Assembly: GCF_022829405.1 (NCBI RefSeq)
Contig: NZ_JAKSXW010000134.1
Coordinates: 1 to 64,000, forward strand
From: Methylobacterium sp. J-076
GTDB taxonomy: Bacteria > Pseudomonadota > Alphaproteobacteria > Rhizobiales > Beijerinckiaceae
Length of the DNA stretch: 64,000 nt
Direction: 5' to 3'
Every line of letters begins with the position of its first letter. Position 1 is the stretch's first letter. Shown one piece after another: positions 18,815-26,673 of the stretch. Below the pieces are notes generated by a model. It made no database searches and was not told the origin of the DNA. It saw only the letters and a list, made by a program, of their open reading frames with translations. The translations under genes and the position numbers were made by a program.

Positions 18815-20473
18815 CTACCGGACGGGCCGGGAGGAGCGGTAGCGCAGCATCGTCCACGGATCGGGCATCGGGCCGACCGGCACCTCGATCACGCTCGGGC
18901 CATCCTCGCGGAAGGCACGGGCGAGGGCGGCGCGCAATTCGTCCGGCCCGTTCGCCCGCAGTGCCAGGGCGCCGTAGCTGTCGGCGAGGCGCACGAAATC
19001 CGGGTTGCGCAACTCGCTGGCGATCCGCCGCCCGCCATACTGGTCGTCCTGGATGCGGCGGACGTTGCCGAAGGCGTTGTCGTTGGCGAGCACCGTGACG
19101 AGGGGGATGCGGTGCTGCACGGCGGTGGCGAGTTCCTGGGCGTTGAACAGGAAGCCGCCGTCGCCGATCACCGAGACCACCTTCGTGCCGGGCTTGGCGA
19201 CCTGGGCCCCCAGGGCCGCCGCCATGCCCCAGCCGAGCGTCCCCTGGTAGCCGGGGGAGAGGAAGGTGCGCGGGGCGTAGACCGGGAACAGCGCCCGGCT
19301 CGCATAGCCGAGCTGGGTCAGCTCATCGACGAAGATCCCGTCCTCCGGCAGCTCTGCGCGGATCGCCTCCAGCAGCGCCATCTGCGGCTTGAGGGTCGAG
19401 AGCTTCTGCCACGCCCGGCCGCGGGCGTCCTCGATCTCGCCCATCCGCTCCCGGCGGGTGGCGTGGGCCGGCAGTTCGGCGAGGAGCGCCCGCAGGATTG
19501 GGGCGGCATCGCCCACGAGGCCGACCGCCGGGGCGGCGATCTTGTCGAGCGCCTCCGGGTCGGCCTCGACGCGCACGACCTTGAGGTCGGAATCCTGGCC
19601 CCATTGCATCAGCTGCATCTGGAGGCGGGTGCCGACGGCGAGCACCACGTCGGCGCTGCCCCAGAGGATATGGCCGGCGACGGGATCGACGCAGAGCGGG
19701 TCCCGGCTCGACAGGACGCCCCGGCCCATCCGGTGCGCGGAGACCGGAGCCTGGAGCATCCGCGCGAGTTCGGTCACCTCCGCGGAGGCGTCCTGCGCCC
19801 CGGCGCCGACCACGATGATCGGCCGCTTGGCCCCGCCCAGGAGCTTGGCGGCCTTGCGCACCGCGTCGGTGTCGATCGCCACGGGCTCCGGGCCGGGGGG
19901 CGCCTCGCGCAGCGCCACGCCCCGGCGGCCCCAGACATCCATCGGGCATTCGAGGCCGACCGGCCGGAACGGCGCCCGCGCCGCCTGCCGCAGGGCCTGC
20001 GCCGTGAGGGCAACGGCCTCCGAGGGGCCACGGATGCGCCCGGCCCATTTGGTGAACTGGCGCATGATCCCGATCTGGTCGGGGATCTCGTGCAGCATGC
20101 CGACGCCCCGGCCGATCATCGCCTGCGGGATCTCCCCGGCCAGCGCCAGCACGGGGGCGCAGCAGCCATAGGCGGTGGAGAGCGCCGCCGTGGTGTTGAG
20201 GAAGCCCGGCCCCGGCACCACCGCGTACACGCCGGGGCGCCCCGTCGCCATGCCGTAGCCGGCGGCCATGTAGGCGGCGCCCTGCTCGTGGCGGGTGTGG
20301 ATGGTGCGCACGCCCTCCGCGCCGTGGAGGGCGTCGAACAGGTCGTCGTTCTGGATGCCCGGCAGGGCGAAGATGTCGGTCACGCCGGCATCCCGCAGGG
20401 TCGAGAGCAGGATCTGCGCGGTGGTGCCCTGCACCGTTCCCGCCTCGGCGGCGGCATCCCTGGTCGGATTCAT
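18815..20473 (-). CDS. ThDP-dependent enzyme, acetolactate-synthase/decarboxylase superfamily
   Basis: A 552-residue three-domain ThDP enzyme. Catalytic Glu63 lies in HTRHEQGAAYMAAGYG; the central domain includes PIIVVGAGAQD; the ThDP-binding motif starts GDGG (437-440) and ends near the Asn of ANDNAFG. The superfamily includes acetolactate synthase, benzoylformate decarboxylase, oxalyl-CoA decarboxylase and 2-hydroxyacyl-CoA lyase, and sequence alone does not settle the substrate. Its FAD-linked neighbour makes 2-oxoacids, so decarboxylation or carboligation of a 2-oxoacid is plausible. The start at 20473 follows GAGGATC; an alternative ATG is eight codons upstream. Confidence 0.82.
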   Translation of the reverse strand: MNPTRDAAAEAGTVQGTTAQILLSTLRDAGVTDIFALPGIQNDDLFDALHGAEGVRTIHTRHEQGAAYMAAGYGMATGRPGVYAVVPGPGFLNTTAALSTAYGCCAPVLALAGEIPQAMIGRGVGMLHEIPDQIGIMRQFTKWAGRIRGPSEAVALTAQALRQAARAPFRPVGLECPMDVWGRRGVALREAPPGPEPVAIDTDAVRKAAKLLGGAKRPIIVVGAGAQDASAEVTELARMLQAPVSAHRMGRGVLSSRDPLCVDPVAGHILWGSADVVLAVGTRLQMQLMQWGQDSDLKVVRVEADPEALDKIAAPAVGLVGDAAPILRALLAELPAHATRRERMGEIEDARGRAWQKLSTLKPQMALLEAIRAELPEDGIFVDELTQLGYASRALFPVYAPRTFLSPGYQGTLGWGMAAALGAQVAKPGTKVVSVIGDGGFLFNAQELATAVQHRIPLVTVLANDNAFGNVRRIQDDQYGGRRIASELRNPDFVRLADSYGALALRANGPDELRAALARAFREDGPSVIEVPVGPMPDPWTMLRYRSSRPVR

Positions 20474-20541
20474 GGGGTGATCCTCGGCTTTATGCATCGG
20501 CCGCCCGCGGACGGATCCGCGGGCGGCTCCGGGAGGGGACG

Positions 20542-21870
20542 TCAGGCGCGGGCGGGGGCGGCGAGGCGCTGATGCGCGTCGGCGGTCTCGCCGGCCTGGA
20601 GGTACTTGCGGGCGAGCAGGGTGCCGATCACCCCGATGATCGCCGCGCCGGTGAGGGCGAAGCCGGGGATCGCCTTGTCGCCCGTGACCTGGATCAGGTA
20701 CGTGACCAGCGCCGGGGTGAAGCCGCCGAAGATCGCGTAGGTCAGGCTGTAGGCCAGCGACCATCCGGAGGTCCGCACGTTCGCCGGCATCATGGTGACG
20801 AGGGCCCCCACCAGTACGCCCTGCCACATGCCGTAGAGGGAGCCGAGGAACAGCTCCACGAAGAGCAGGCGGCCGAAGGACGGCTCGGCCACGAGCCACT
20901 GCATGCAGGGATAGGAGAACACGGCGATCCCCGAGGCCGCCGCCACCAGGATGCGCACCGTCCCGATCCGGTCCGCGAGGCTCGCCATGAGCGGCATCCA
21001 GACGAGGTTGGCGAACCCGAGCGCGACGGTGACGAGGAAGCCGTCCATCGGCGCGAGGTTCAAGACCTGCTTCCCGTAGGTCGGCATGTAGGCGGTGATC
21101 AGGTAGAACATCACCGCCGTCAGGGTGATCATCATCACCGCCGTGCCGACGATCCGCCAGTTCGTGAGCAGCGTGCGGTAGATCTGGCCCAGGCTCGGAT
21201 GGCTCTTGCGGGCCTTGAACTCCTCCGTCTCCTGCAGCGAGCGGCGCAGGACGAGGATCAGCGGCACCAGGAGCGAGCCGATGATGAACGGCACGCGCCA
21301 GCCCCAGGCCTGCATCTGCTCGGCGGTGAGCACCACCCGCAGGCCGATGCCGATCACCGCCGCGAAGATGACGGCGACCTGCTGGCTGCAGGTCTGGAAG
21401 CTCACGTAGAACATCTTGCGGCCCGGAGGCGCGATTTCGGAGAGGTAGACCGAGACCGCCCCGCTCTCGGCGCCCGCCGAGAAGCCCTGGAGCAGGCGAC
21501 CGAGAATTACGACGATGGGGGCGGCGATGCCGATCGTGGCGTAGCTCGGCACGAAGGCGATCATCACCACGCCCGCCGCCATGATCGACAGGCTGAGGAG
21601 GAGGCCGGCCCGGCGGCCGCGCCTGTCGGCATAGGCGCCGAGCACGATCGCCCCGAGGGGCCGCATCAGGAAGCCGACCCCGAAGGTCGCCCAGGACATG
21701 ATGAGGGCGAAGTTCTCGTCGCCCGGCGGAAACAGGGTCTGCGCTACGTAGTGGGCGTAGAACCCGTAGACCATGAAGTCGAACATTTCGAGGAAGTTGC
21801 CGCCGACGACCCGCACCACCGCGCCGGTCCTTCCCCGTCTCTCCGCTGCCGTGCCCGTCTCTGTGGCCAT
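20542..21870 (-). CDS. MFS transporter, metabolite:H+ symporter family
   Basis: A 442-residue inner-membrane protein of the MHS branch of MFS (citrate, 2-oxoglutarate and shikimate carriers). The N-terminal signature NFLEMFDFMVYGFYA and the loop GAYADRRGRRAGL are typical; about 12 hydrophobic segments are visible. I chose the ATG at 21868-21870 because GAGGAGGGA lies before it; two Met codons further upstream lack such a site. It is first in the minus-strand block and should import the acid used by the two following enzymes. Specificity is unknown. Confidence 0.86.
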   Translation of the reverse strand: MATETGTAAERRGRTGAVVRVVGGNFLEMFDFMVYGFYAHYVAQTLFPPGDENFALIMSWATFGVGFLMRPLGAIVLGAYADRRGRRAGLLLSLSIMAAGVVMIAFVPSYATIGIAAPIVVILGRLLQGFSAGAESGAVSVYLSEIAPPGRKMFYVSFQTCSQQVAVIFAAVIGIGLRVVLTAEQMQAWGWRVPFIIGSLLVPLILVLRRSLQETEEFKARKSHPSLGQIYRTLLTNWRIVGTAVMMITLTAVMFYLITAYMPTYGKQVLNLAPMDGFLVTVALGFANLVWMPLMASLADRIGTVRILVAAASGIAVFSYPCMQWLVAEPSFGRLLFVELFLGSLYGMWQGVLVGALVTMMPANVRTSGWSLAYSLTYAIFGGFTPALVTYLIQVTGDKAIPGFALTGAAIIGVIGTLLARKYLQAGETADAHQRLAAPARA

Positions 21871-21947
21871 GTCGTCCCTCCTCGTCATCCGCGGTGTCGG
21901 ACCGCCCCCGCCGTGGACCACTCGTATTCGGCGACCCTTCGGCAGAT

Positions 21948-21964
21948 GTTCTAAATATTAGAAC
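21948..21964. promoter_or_regulatory. Operator candidate, site 1 (IclR type)
   Basis: GTTCTAAATATTAGAAC has perfect 7-bp arms and a 3-bp centre. It lies 77 bp upstream of the MHS transporter start. In the opposite orientation, site 2 beside the iclR-type gene matches it at 15 of 17 positions. Confidence 0.7.
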
Positions 21965-22103
21965 GATGTATCATGATTCACGACGGTAAGGAGGTATCCT
22001 GCATGCTGTCAATGGGTCTCGGATAATCCCCGTGATGGTTGTGGACGCGCTTTCGCACCGCGAAAATCGCTGCGCCCGCCGTCCAGCCACCCCACCCCCT
22101 CAG

Positions 22104-22198
22104 CCGTCATGGCGGGGCGGAGCCGAAGCCTTCCAGAGCGCAACTCGTCCGGATGAGCCAATGCCGACTGGATGGCTTCGCTCCGCTCGCAGTGACGG
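22104..22198. repeat. Palindromic intergenic repeat (GTCATTGCGAGCGGAGCGAAG type)
   Basis: Inverted arms at 22104-22140 and 22167-22198 carry CGGAGCC(G)AAGCC and GGCTTCGCTCCGC blocks plus the outer GTCAT/GTGAC ends. The left arm is the more degenerate. The same family occurs at 58471-58566 between nuoF and nuoG. It resembles REP-like elements dispersed in alphaproteobacterial genomes. Confidence 0.7.
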
Positions 22199-22312
22199 CG
22201 AGGGACGGTCGGGGGTGGAGGCGACGGAAGAGGCGTCACACGGTGCTGGCAAGATCGTGCAGGTATGCCTTGACCGGACGGCGTCACGAGTCTACCAATT
22301 TCTCAGGACGCC

Positions 22313-22329
22313 GTTCTGATATTTGGAAC
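22313..22329. promoter_or_regulatory. Operator candidate, site 2 (IclR type)
   Basis: GTTCTGATATTTGGAAC ends one base before the ATG of the IclR-type gene. Read on the other strand it differs from site 1 at only two positions. A protein bound here would block initiation, so it fits autorepression. Confidence 0.65.
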
Positions 22330-22330
22330 A

Positions 22331-23113
22331 ATGGACAGCACGCTGCTCAAAGGGTTGACCGTTCTCGAGCACCTCGCCGCCAGCGACGAGCCGCGCGGCG
22401 TGAGCGAGATCGCCCGCACGCTCCAGCTCACGAAGAGCAATGCCCACCGCACCCTCCAGACCCTCACGGCGGCGGGCTATGTGCGGGCGCTCCCGGGGGG
22501 CACCTACGAATGCACGCTGAAGCTGTTCGAGCTGGCGAGCGCCGTGCTGGCGCGGGTGGACGTGCGCCGGGTGGCCGAGCCCCACATGCGCGCGCTCGCC
22601 GATGCGACCCAGGAGACGATCCACCTGTCGCTGCTGGACCGGGCGGAGGTGATCTACCTCCACAAGATGGAGAGCCCGCAGCCGGTACGGGCCTACTCTT
22701 CCATCGGCGGACGGGCGCCGGCCTATTGCGTCGCCTCGGGCAAGGCGCTGCTGGCCTACCAGGAGGAGGCGTTGCGCCACCTGTCCGATCCCCTGGAAGC
22801 CCACACCTCCCGCACCATCACGAGCCTCGACGCCCTGCGCCGGGAGTTGGAACAGGTCCGGGTCCAGGGCTTCGCCATCAACAGGGGCGAGTGGCGCGAA
22901 GGCGTCTGCGGCCTCGCGTCCATCGTCCATGACGCCCTGGGCAAGCCGGTGGCCGCCATCGGCATTTCCGGCCCCGCCGCCCGCCTCACCCCGGCCGCCC
23001 TGCGCGACTTCAGCGAGGGCGTGGTGGACACCGCCCGCACCCTGTCGCGGGCGCTCGGCTACAACCCCATCGCCATGTCCTCCCGCCGCGCGCCTTCGCG
23101 CGAATTCGCCTGA
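22331..23113 (+). CDS. IclR-family transcriptional regulator
   Basis: A 260-residue protein of normal IclR length. Residues 1-65 form the winged helix (GVSEIARTLQLTKSNAHRTL); residues about 75-250 form the effector domain (IHLSLLDRAEVIYLHKME, then YCVASGKALLAY). It starts the plus-strand catabolic block and diverges from the transporter block. IclR proteins often repress acid-degradation operons and respond to a pathway acid. The overlap of operator site 2 with its start suggests autoregulation. Confidence 0.92.
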   Translation: MDSTLLKGLTVLEHLAASDEPRGVSEIARTLQLTKSNAHRTLQTLTAAGYVRALPGGTYECTLKLFELASAVLARVDVRRVAEPHMRALADATQETIHLSLLDRAEVIYLHKMESPQPVRAYSSIGGRAPAYCVASGKALLAYQEEALRHLSDPLEAHTSRTITSLDALRRELEQVRVQGFAINRGEWREGVCGLASIVHDALGKPVAAIGISGPAARLTPAALRDFSEGVVDTARTLSRALGYNPIAMSSRRAPSREFA

Positions 23114-23148
23114 GCCGGGCAGCCGCCCGCCATCCGAGGAGATCGCCC

Positions 23149-24312
23149 GTGCATCCGCTTTCCGGCATCCGCGTCATCGAATTCTGCAGCGTCGCCGCGG
23201 GCCCCTTCTGCGCCATGCTGCTCGCCGACATGGGCGCCGACGTCATCAAGGTCGAGAATCCCGGCGGCGGCGATTCCATGCGCGCCTGGCCGCCCCTCAA
23301 CGAGGGGTTCAGCGAGAACTTCGCCTCCCTCAACCGCAACAAGCGCTCCGTCACCCTCGACCTCAAGGCCCCCGCCGACAGGGCGAAGGCGCTGGACCTG
23401 ATCCGCTCGGCGGACGTGGTGCTGGAGAACAACCGGCCGGGCGTAATGAAGCGCCTCGGCCTCGACTATGCGAGCCTCGCCCCCACGCAGCCGGGCCTCG
23501 TCTACTGCTCCATCTCGGCCTTCGGGCAGGAGGGGCCCCGCTCGGCCGAGGCCGGGTTCGACCTGACGCTCCAGGCGATGAGCGGGGTGATGAGCGTCAC
23601 CGGCGAGCCCGGCGCGCCGCCGGTCAAGTGCGGGGTGCCGATCTCCGATTTCGGCACCGGGCTCTACGCCGCCTACGCCATCGCCACGGCCCTGCTGCAG
23701 GTGCGCGCGGGCGGCCAGGGCGTGCACATCGACGCCTCGATGTTCGGCGCCTCCCTCGCGATGGGAGCGCTCCAGACCAGCGAGTATTTCGGCAGCGGAA
23801 AGGATCCCCGGCGCCTCGGCTCGGCCCATCCGCGCAACGCCCCCTATCAGGCGTTCCGCGCCAAGGACGGCTACTTCGCCATGGCGGCGGGCAACGACGC
23901 CCTCTATCGCGCCGCCTGCGCGGCGATCGCCCGGCCGGACCTCGCGCAGGACCCGCGCTTCGCCTCCACCGCGCTCCGGGCGCAGAACCAGCACGCCCTG
24001 TTGGACATCCTCGAGCGGGATTTCGCGGACGAGACCTGCGCCGACCTGCTCGCCCGCTTCCGGGCGGCGGGCGTGCCCTGCTCACCGATCAACGGCTATT
24101 CGGACGCCCTGGCCGATCCGCAGGTCGCGCATATGGGCTGGGTGCAGCCCCTCACCCTGCCGGGCGGAGCCGAAACGCGCACCTTCGTCTCGCCGCTGAA
24201 GTTCTCCGGCGAGGGGTTCCCGGTCTATCGCGAGCCCCCGGCGCTCGGTCAGCACAACGACGAGGTGTTCGGCCCCGAACAACAGCCCTTTCCACTCGCC
24301 AGGACGGCGTGA
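23149..24312 (+). CDS. Class III CoA-transferase (CaiB/BaiF family)
   Basis: A 387-residue family III CoA-transferase, which moves CoA between carboxylic acids through a covalent aspartyl intermediate. The N-terminus has GIRVIEFCSVAAGPFCAMLL and MGADVIKVENPGGGD; the likely catalytic Asp is in PISDFGTGLYAA (about residue 165). A GTG start is preceded by GAGGAG. It follows the IclR gene by 35 bp and precedes the crotonase gene by 10 bp. With two other CoA-handling systems in the block, activation of an imported acid is likely; donor and acceptor are unknown. Confidence 0.88.
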   Translation: MHPLSGIRVIEFCSVAAGPFCAMLLADMGADVIKVENPGGGDSMRAWPPLNEGFSENFASLNRNKRSVTLDLKAPADRAKALDLIRSADVVLENNRPGVMKRLGLDYASLAPTQPGLVYCSISAFGQEGPRSAEAGFDLTLQAMSGVMSVTGEPGAPPVKCGVPISDFGTGLYAAYAIATALLQVRAGGQGVHIDASMFGASLAMGALQTSEYFGSGKDPRRLGSAHPRNAPYQAFRAKDGYFAMAAGNDALYRAACAAIARPDLAQDPRFASTALRAQNQHALLDILERDFADETCADLLARFRAAGVPCSPINGYSDALADPQVAHMGWVQPLTLPGGAETRTFVSPLKFSGEGFPVYREPPALGQHNDEVFGPEQQPFPLARTA

Positions 24313-24322
24313 GGGCAGGGGC

Positions 24323-25039
24323 ATGAGCGAGCTTCTGCGCGAGCGCACCGGCACCACCCTGGTGCTCACCCTCAACCGGCCGGACAAGATGAACGCCCTC
24401 TCGGCCTCGCTGGTCGATGCGCTCCTCGACGCCGTGGGGGAGGCGGCGGGCGACGGCACCCGGCTCCTCGTCCTCAGGGGCGAGGGGCGCACCTTCAGCG
24501 CCGGGTTCGATTTCGGCGGCTACGAGGACCAGTCGGAGGGCGACCTCCTCCTGCGCTTCGTGCGGATCGAGCAGTTGCTCCAGGCGCTCGCCCACGCCCC
24601 CTTCGACACGCTGGCGCTCGCCCACGGGCGCAACTTCGGCGCCGGGGTCGATCTGATCTGCGCCTGCGGGCGCCGCCTCGCCGACCCGGCTGCCACCTTC
24701 CGGATGCCGGGCCTGTCCTTCGGGCTGGTGCTGGGCACCCGGCGCTATGCCGAACGGGTCGGCGGCTCGAAGGCCCGCCTCACCCTCCAGGAGGGGCGCG
24801 TGTTCGACGCCGGGGAAGCGCTGGCCGACGGCTTCCTCACCGGCCTCTCCCCCGTCGCCGCCTGGCCGGACGCCCTCGCCTCGGCGGGGGAGGCGTCGGT
24901 GCGCCTGTCCGAATGGGCGAGCGCCGCCCTCCACCGGGCGGCGGCGCGGGACACCCGCGCGGACGACCTCGCCGACCTCGTCGCCTCGGCCGCACGGCCG
25001 GGGCTGAAGGACCGCATCCGGGCCTACCGCGCCGGCTGA
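24323..25039 (+). CDS. Crotonase-superfamily (enoyl-CoA hydratase/isomerase) protein
   Basis: A 238-residue crotonase-fold protein, slightly short for the family (about 255-265). It has LNRPDKMNALS and the oxyanion-hole segment EGRTFSAGFDFGG (Ala/Gly at about 62-64), then HGRNFGAGVDLI. The usual P-E that supplies the hydratase glutamate reads PGLSFG here, so classical hydration is doubtful; isomerase, hydrolase or lyase chemistry is possible. It is third in the plus-strand block. Confidence 0.8.
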   Translation: MSELLRERTGTTLVLTLNRPDKMNALSASLVDALLDAVGEAAGDGTRLLVLRGEGRTFSAGFDFGGYEDQSEGDLLLRFVRIEQLLQALAHAPFDTLALAHGRNFGAGVDLICACGRRLADPAATFRMPGLSFGLVLGTRRYAERVGGSKARLTLQEGRVFDAGEALADGFLTGLSPVAAWPDALASAGEASVRLSEWASAALHRAAARDTRADDLADLVASAARPGLKDRIRAYRAG

Positions 25040-25063
25040 CCGATAGTCGAAAGGAGGAGTTCC

Positions 25064-25891
25064 ATGAGCGCCGGAGCCTCGAAGATCGTCTCCCTCGCCG
25101 ACCTCGCCGGGCGGGTGCCGGATGGCAGCTCGCTGGCTTTGGGGGGCAGTTTCCTGCATCGCGGGCCCTTCGCCTTCGTGCGCGAGCTGATCCGCCAGGG
25201 TCGTCGCGACCTCGAAGTGGTCAAGCAATCCCCCGGCTACGACATCGACCTCCTGTGCCGGGCCGGCGCCCTGTCGCGGGCCAAGGCCGGCATCGTGGCG
25301 ATGGAGGGCAATTTCGGCCTCGCCCCGTGGTACCGGAAGGCGATCGAGACCGGGCAGGTCCGCCTGGAGGAACATGCCTGCGCGAGCCTGACGGCGGGCC
25401 TGCGCGCGGCGGCCTTCGGCGTGCCCTTCATGCCCTGCGGCGGCATCCACGGCTCCGACCTCGCCGCCCTGAACGGTTGGAAGACTGTCGAGGACCCCTA
25501 CGGCAGCGGTGAGACGGTCTACGTCATCCCGCGCATCGCCCCGGACTTCGCGGTGATCCAGGCCAACGAGGTCAGCGAGGCCGGCGACGTGCGCGTCTTC
25601 GGCACCTCCCATTGGGACCGCATCATGAGCCGCTCCGCCAAGCGGGTGCTGGTGGTGGCCGAGCGCGTCGCCTCGAACGCCTCGTTCCGCGACCAGCCCG
25701 AACTGACCCTGGTGCCCCACTTCCTCGTGGAGGCGGTGAGCATCGTGCCGAACGGCGCGTGGCCCGGCTCCCTCTGGCCCGATTACGAGATCGATTACCC
25801 CGCCGTCGAAGCCTACATGGAGGACGGCCCGGGCGTGCTCGACCGCCACCTCGCCGCCGGCCCCGAGGCCCGGGAGGCCGCCCATGTTTGA
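25064..25891 (+). CDS. CoA-transferase-like protein, subunit A
   Basis: A 275-residue protein of the class I CoA-transferase alpha family (GctA/IpdA-like). It has VPDGSSLALGGSFLHRGP near the N-terminus, where the family has its glycine-rich CoA-binding loop, and GVPFMPCGGIHGSD near residue 122. GGAGG precedes the start. Its end overlaps the subunit B gene by 8 bp. The partner lacks the glutamate used by true transferases, so the pair could be a hydrolase like mycobacterial IpdAB. Confidence 0.83.
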   Translation: MSAGASKIVSLADLAGRVPDGSSLALGGSFLHRGPFAFVRELIRQGRRDLEVVKQSPGYDIDLLCRAGALSRAKAGIVAMEGNFGLAPWYRKAIETGQVRLEEHACASLTAGLRAAAFGVPFMPCGGIHGSDLAALNGWKTVEDPYGSGETVYVIPRIAPDFAVIQANEVSEAGDVRVFGTSHWDRIMSRSAKRVLVVAERVASNASFRDQPELTLVPHFLVEAVSIVPNGAWPGSLWPDYEIDYPAVEAYMEDGPGVLDRHLAAGPEAREAAHV

Positions 25892-26639
25892 GGGGCGCGC
25901 GACCGTGGAAGCCGGCTGGTCGGGCTTCTCCTACATCGTCACCAACCTCGCGCGGTTCGTGCGGCCGGACGAGATCACCTTCAGCGGCGTGAACTCGGCC
26001 CTGCCGATGCTCGCCTGCCTCCTCGCCAAGCAGGCGTACCCCTTCGACTTCACCTACATCAACGTCGCGGGCGGGGTGGATCCGAGCCCGTCGAAGGTGC
26101 CGATCTCGTCCTCCGATCCCGTGCTCGCCGAGGGCTCGCGCTCGATCTTCTCCAACGAGGATTTCTACGACCTCTGCACACGGGGCCTGATGGACCTGTG
26201 CTTCCTCGGCGCCGCCCAGGTGGACGGGATCGGCCGCACCAACGTGTCCTGCATCGGCGACTGGCATGCCCCGCGGGTGCGCCTGCCGGGCGGGGGAGGG
26301 GGCGCGGTGATGCTGCCCACGGCCCGCCGGGCGGTGACGTGGCGGACCGAGCATTCCCGGCGGACCCTCGTCGAGACCCTCGACTTCGTCACCGCCGCTG
26401 GGGGCATGCACGGCGTGGTGACGCCCATCGCCGTCTTCGTGAAGCGGGAGGGCCGGCTCGCCCTCGCCTCCTGGCACCCGGAGGCGAGCCTGGAGGAGGT
26501 CCGTGATCGGACGGGCTTCACCTTCGACGCGAAGGGCGCCGGGCCGACGCCTCCGCCGACCCCGGAGGAGCGGGCCGGGCTCGCCGCCCTCGATCCCGAG
26601 GGACGGTTCGCGGCCGACGCGAAGATCCGCCTGCGCTGA
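25884..26639 (+). CDS. CoA-transferase-like protein, subunit B, without the catalytic Glu
   Basis: A 251-residue protein of the class I CoA-transferase beta family. Compared (from memory) with glutaconate CoA-transferase GctB, the segment INVAGGVDPSPSKVP (59-73) matches the region whose Glu attacks the CoA thioester, but the position is Val61/Ala62 and no Glu occurs between about residues 31 and 82. The later CIGDWHAPRVRLPGGGGGA fits the family. Loss of this Glu is a feature of the ring-cleaving hydrolase IpdAB. Confidence 0.82.
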   Translation: MFEGRATVEAGWSGFSYIVTNLARFVRPDEITFSGVNSALPMLACLLAKQAYPFDFTYINVAGGVDPSPSKVPISSSDPVLAEGSRSIFSNEDFYDLCTRGLMDLCFLGAAQVDGIGRTNVSCIGDWHAPRVRLPGGGGGAVMLPTARRAVTWRTEHSRRTLVETLDFVTAAGGMHGVVTPIAVFVKREGRLALASWHPEASLEEVRDRTGFTFDAKGAGPTPPPTPEERAGLAALDPEGRFAADAKIRLR

Positions 26640-26673
26640 GGGGCGGGCACCAGCCACAGGGAGACGCGCCGCC

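Larger units (their letters stand above)
21871..22330. promoter_or_regulatory. Divergent control region of the IclR-linked blocks
   Basis: This 460-bp stretch has no gene. It holds two palindromic operator candidates, one near each divergent gene, and between them a 95-bp palindromic repeat. AT-rich promoter-like sequence surrounds the left operator (21945-21985). Small reading frames inside it look like chance. Confidence 0.6.
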
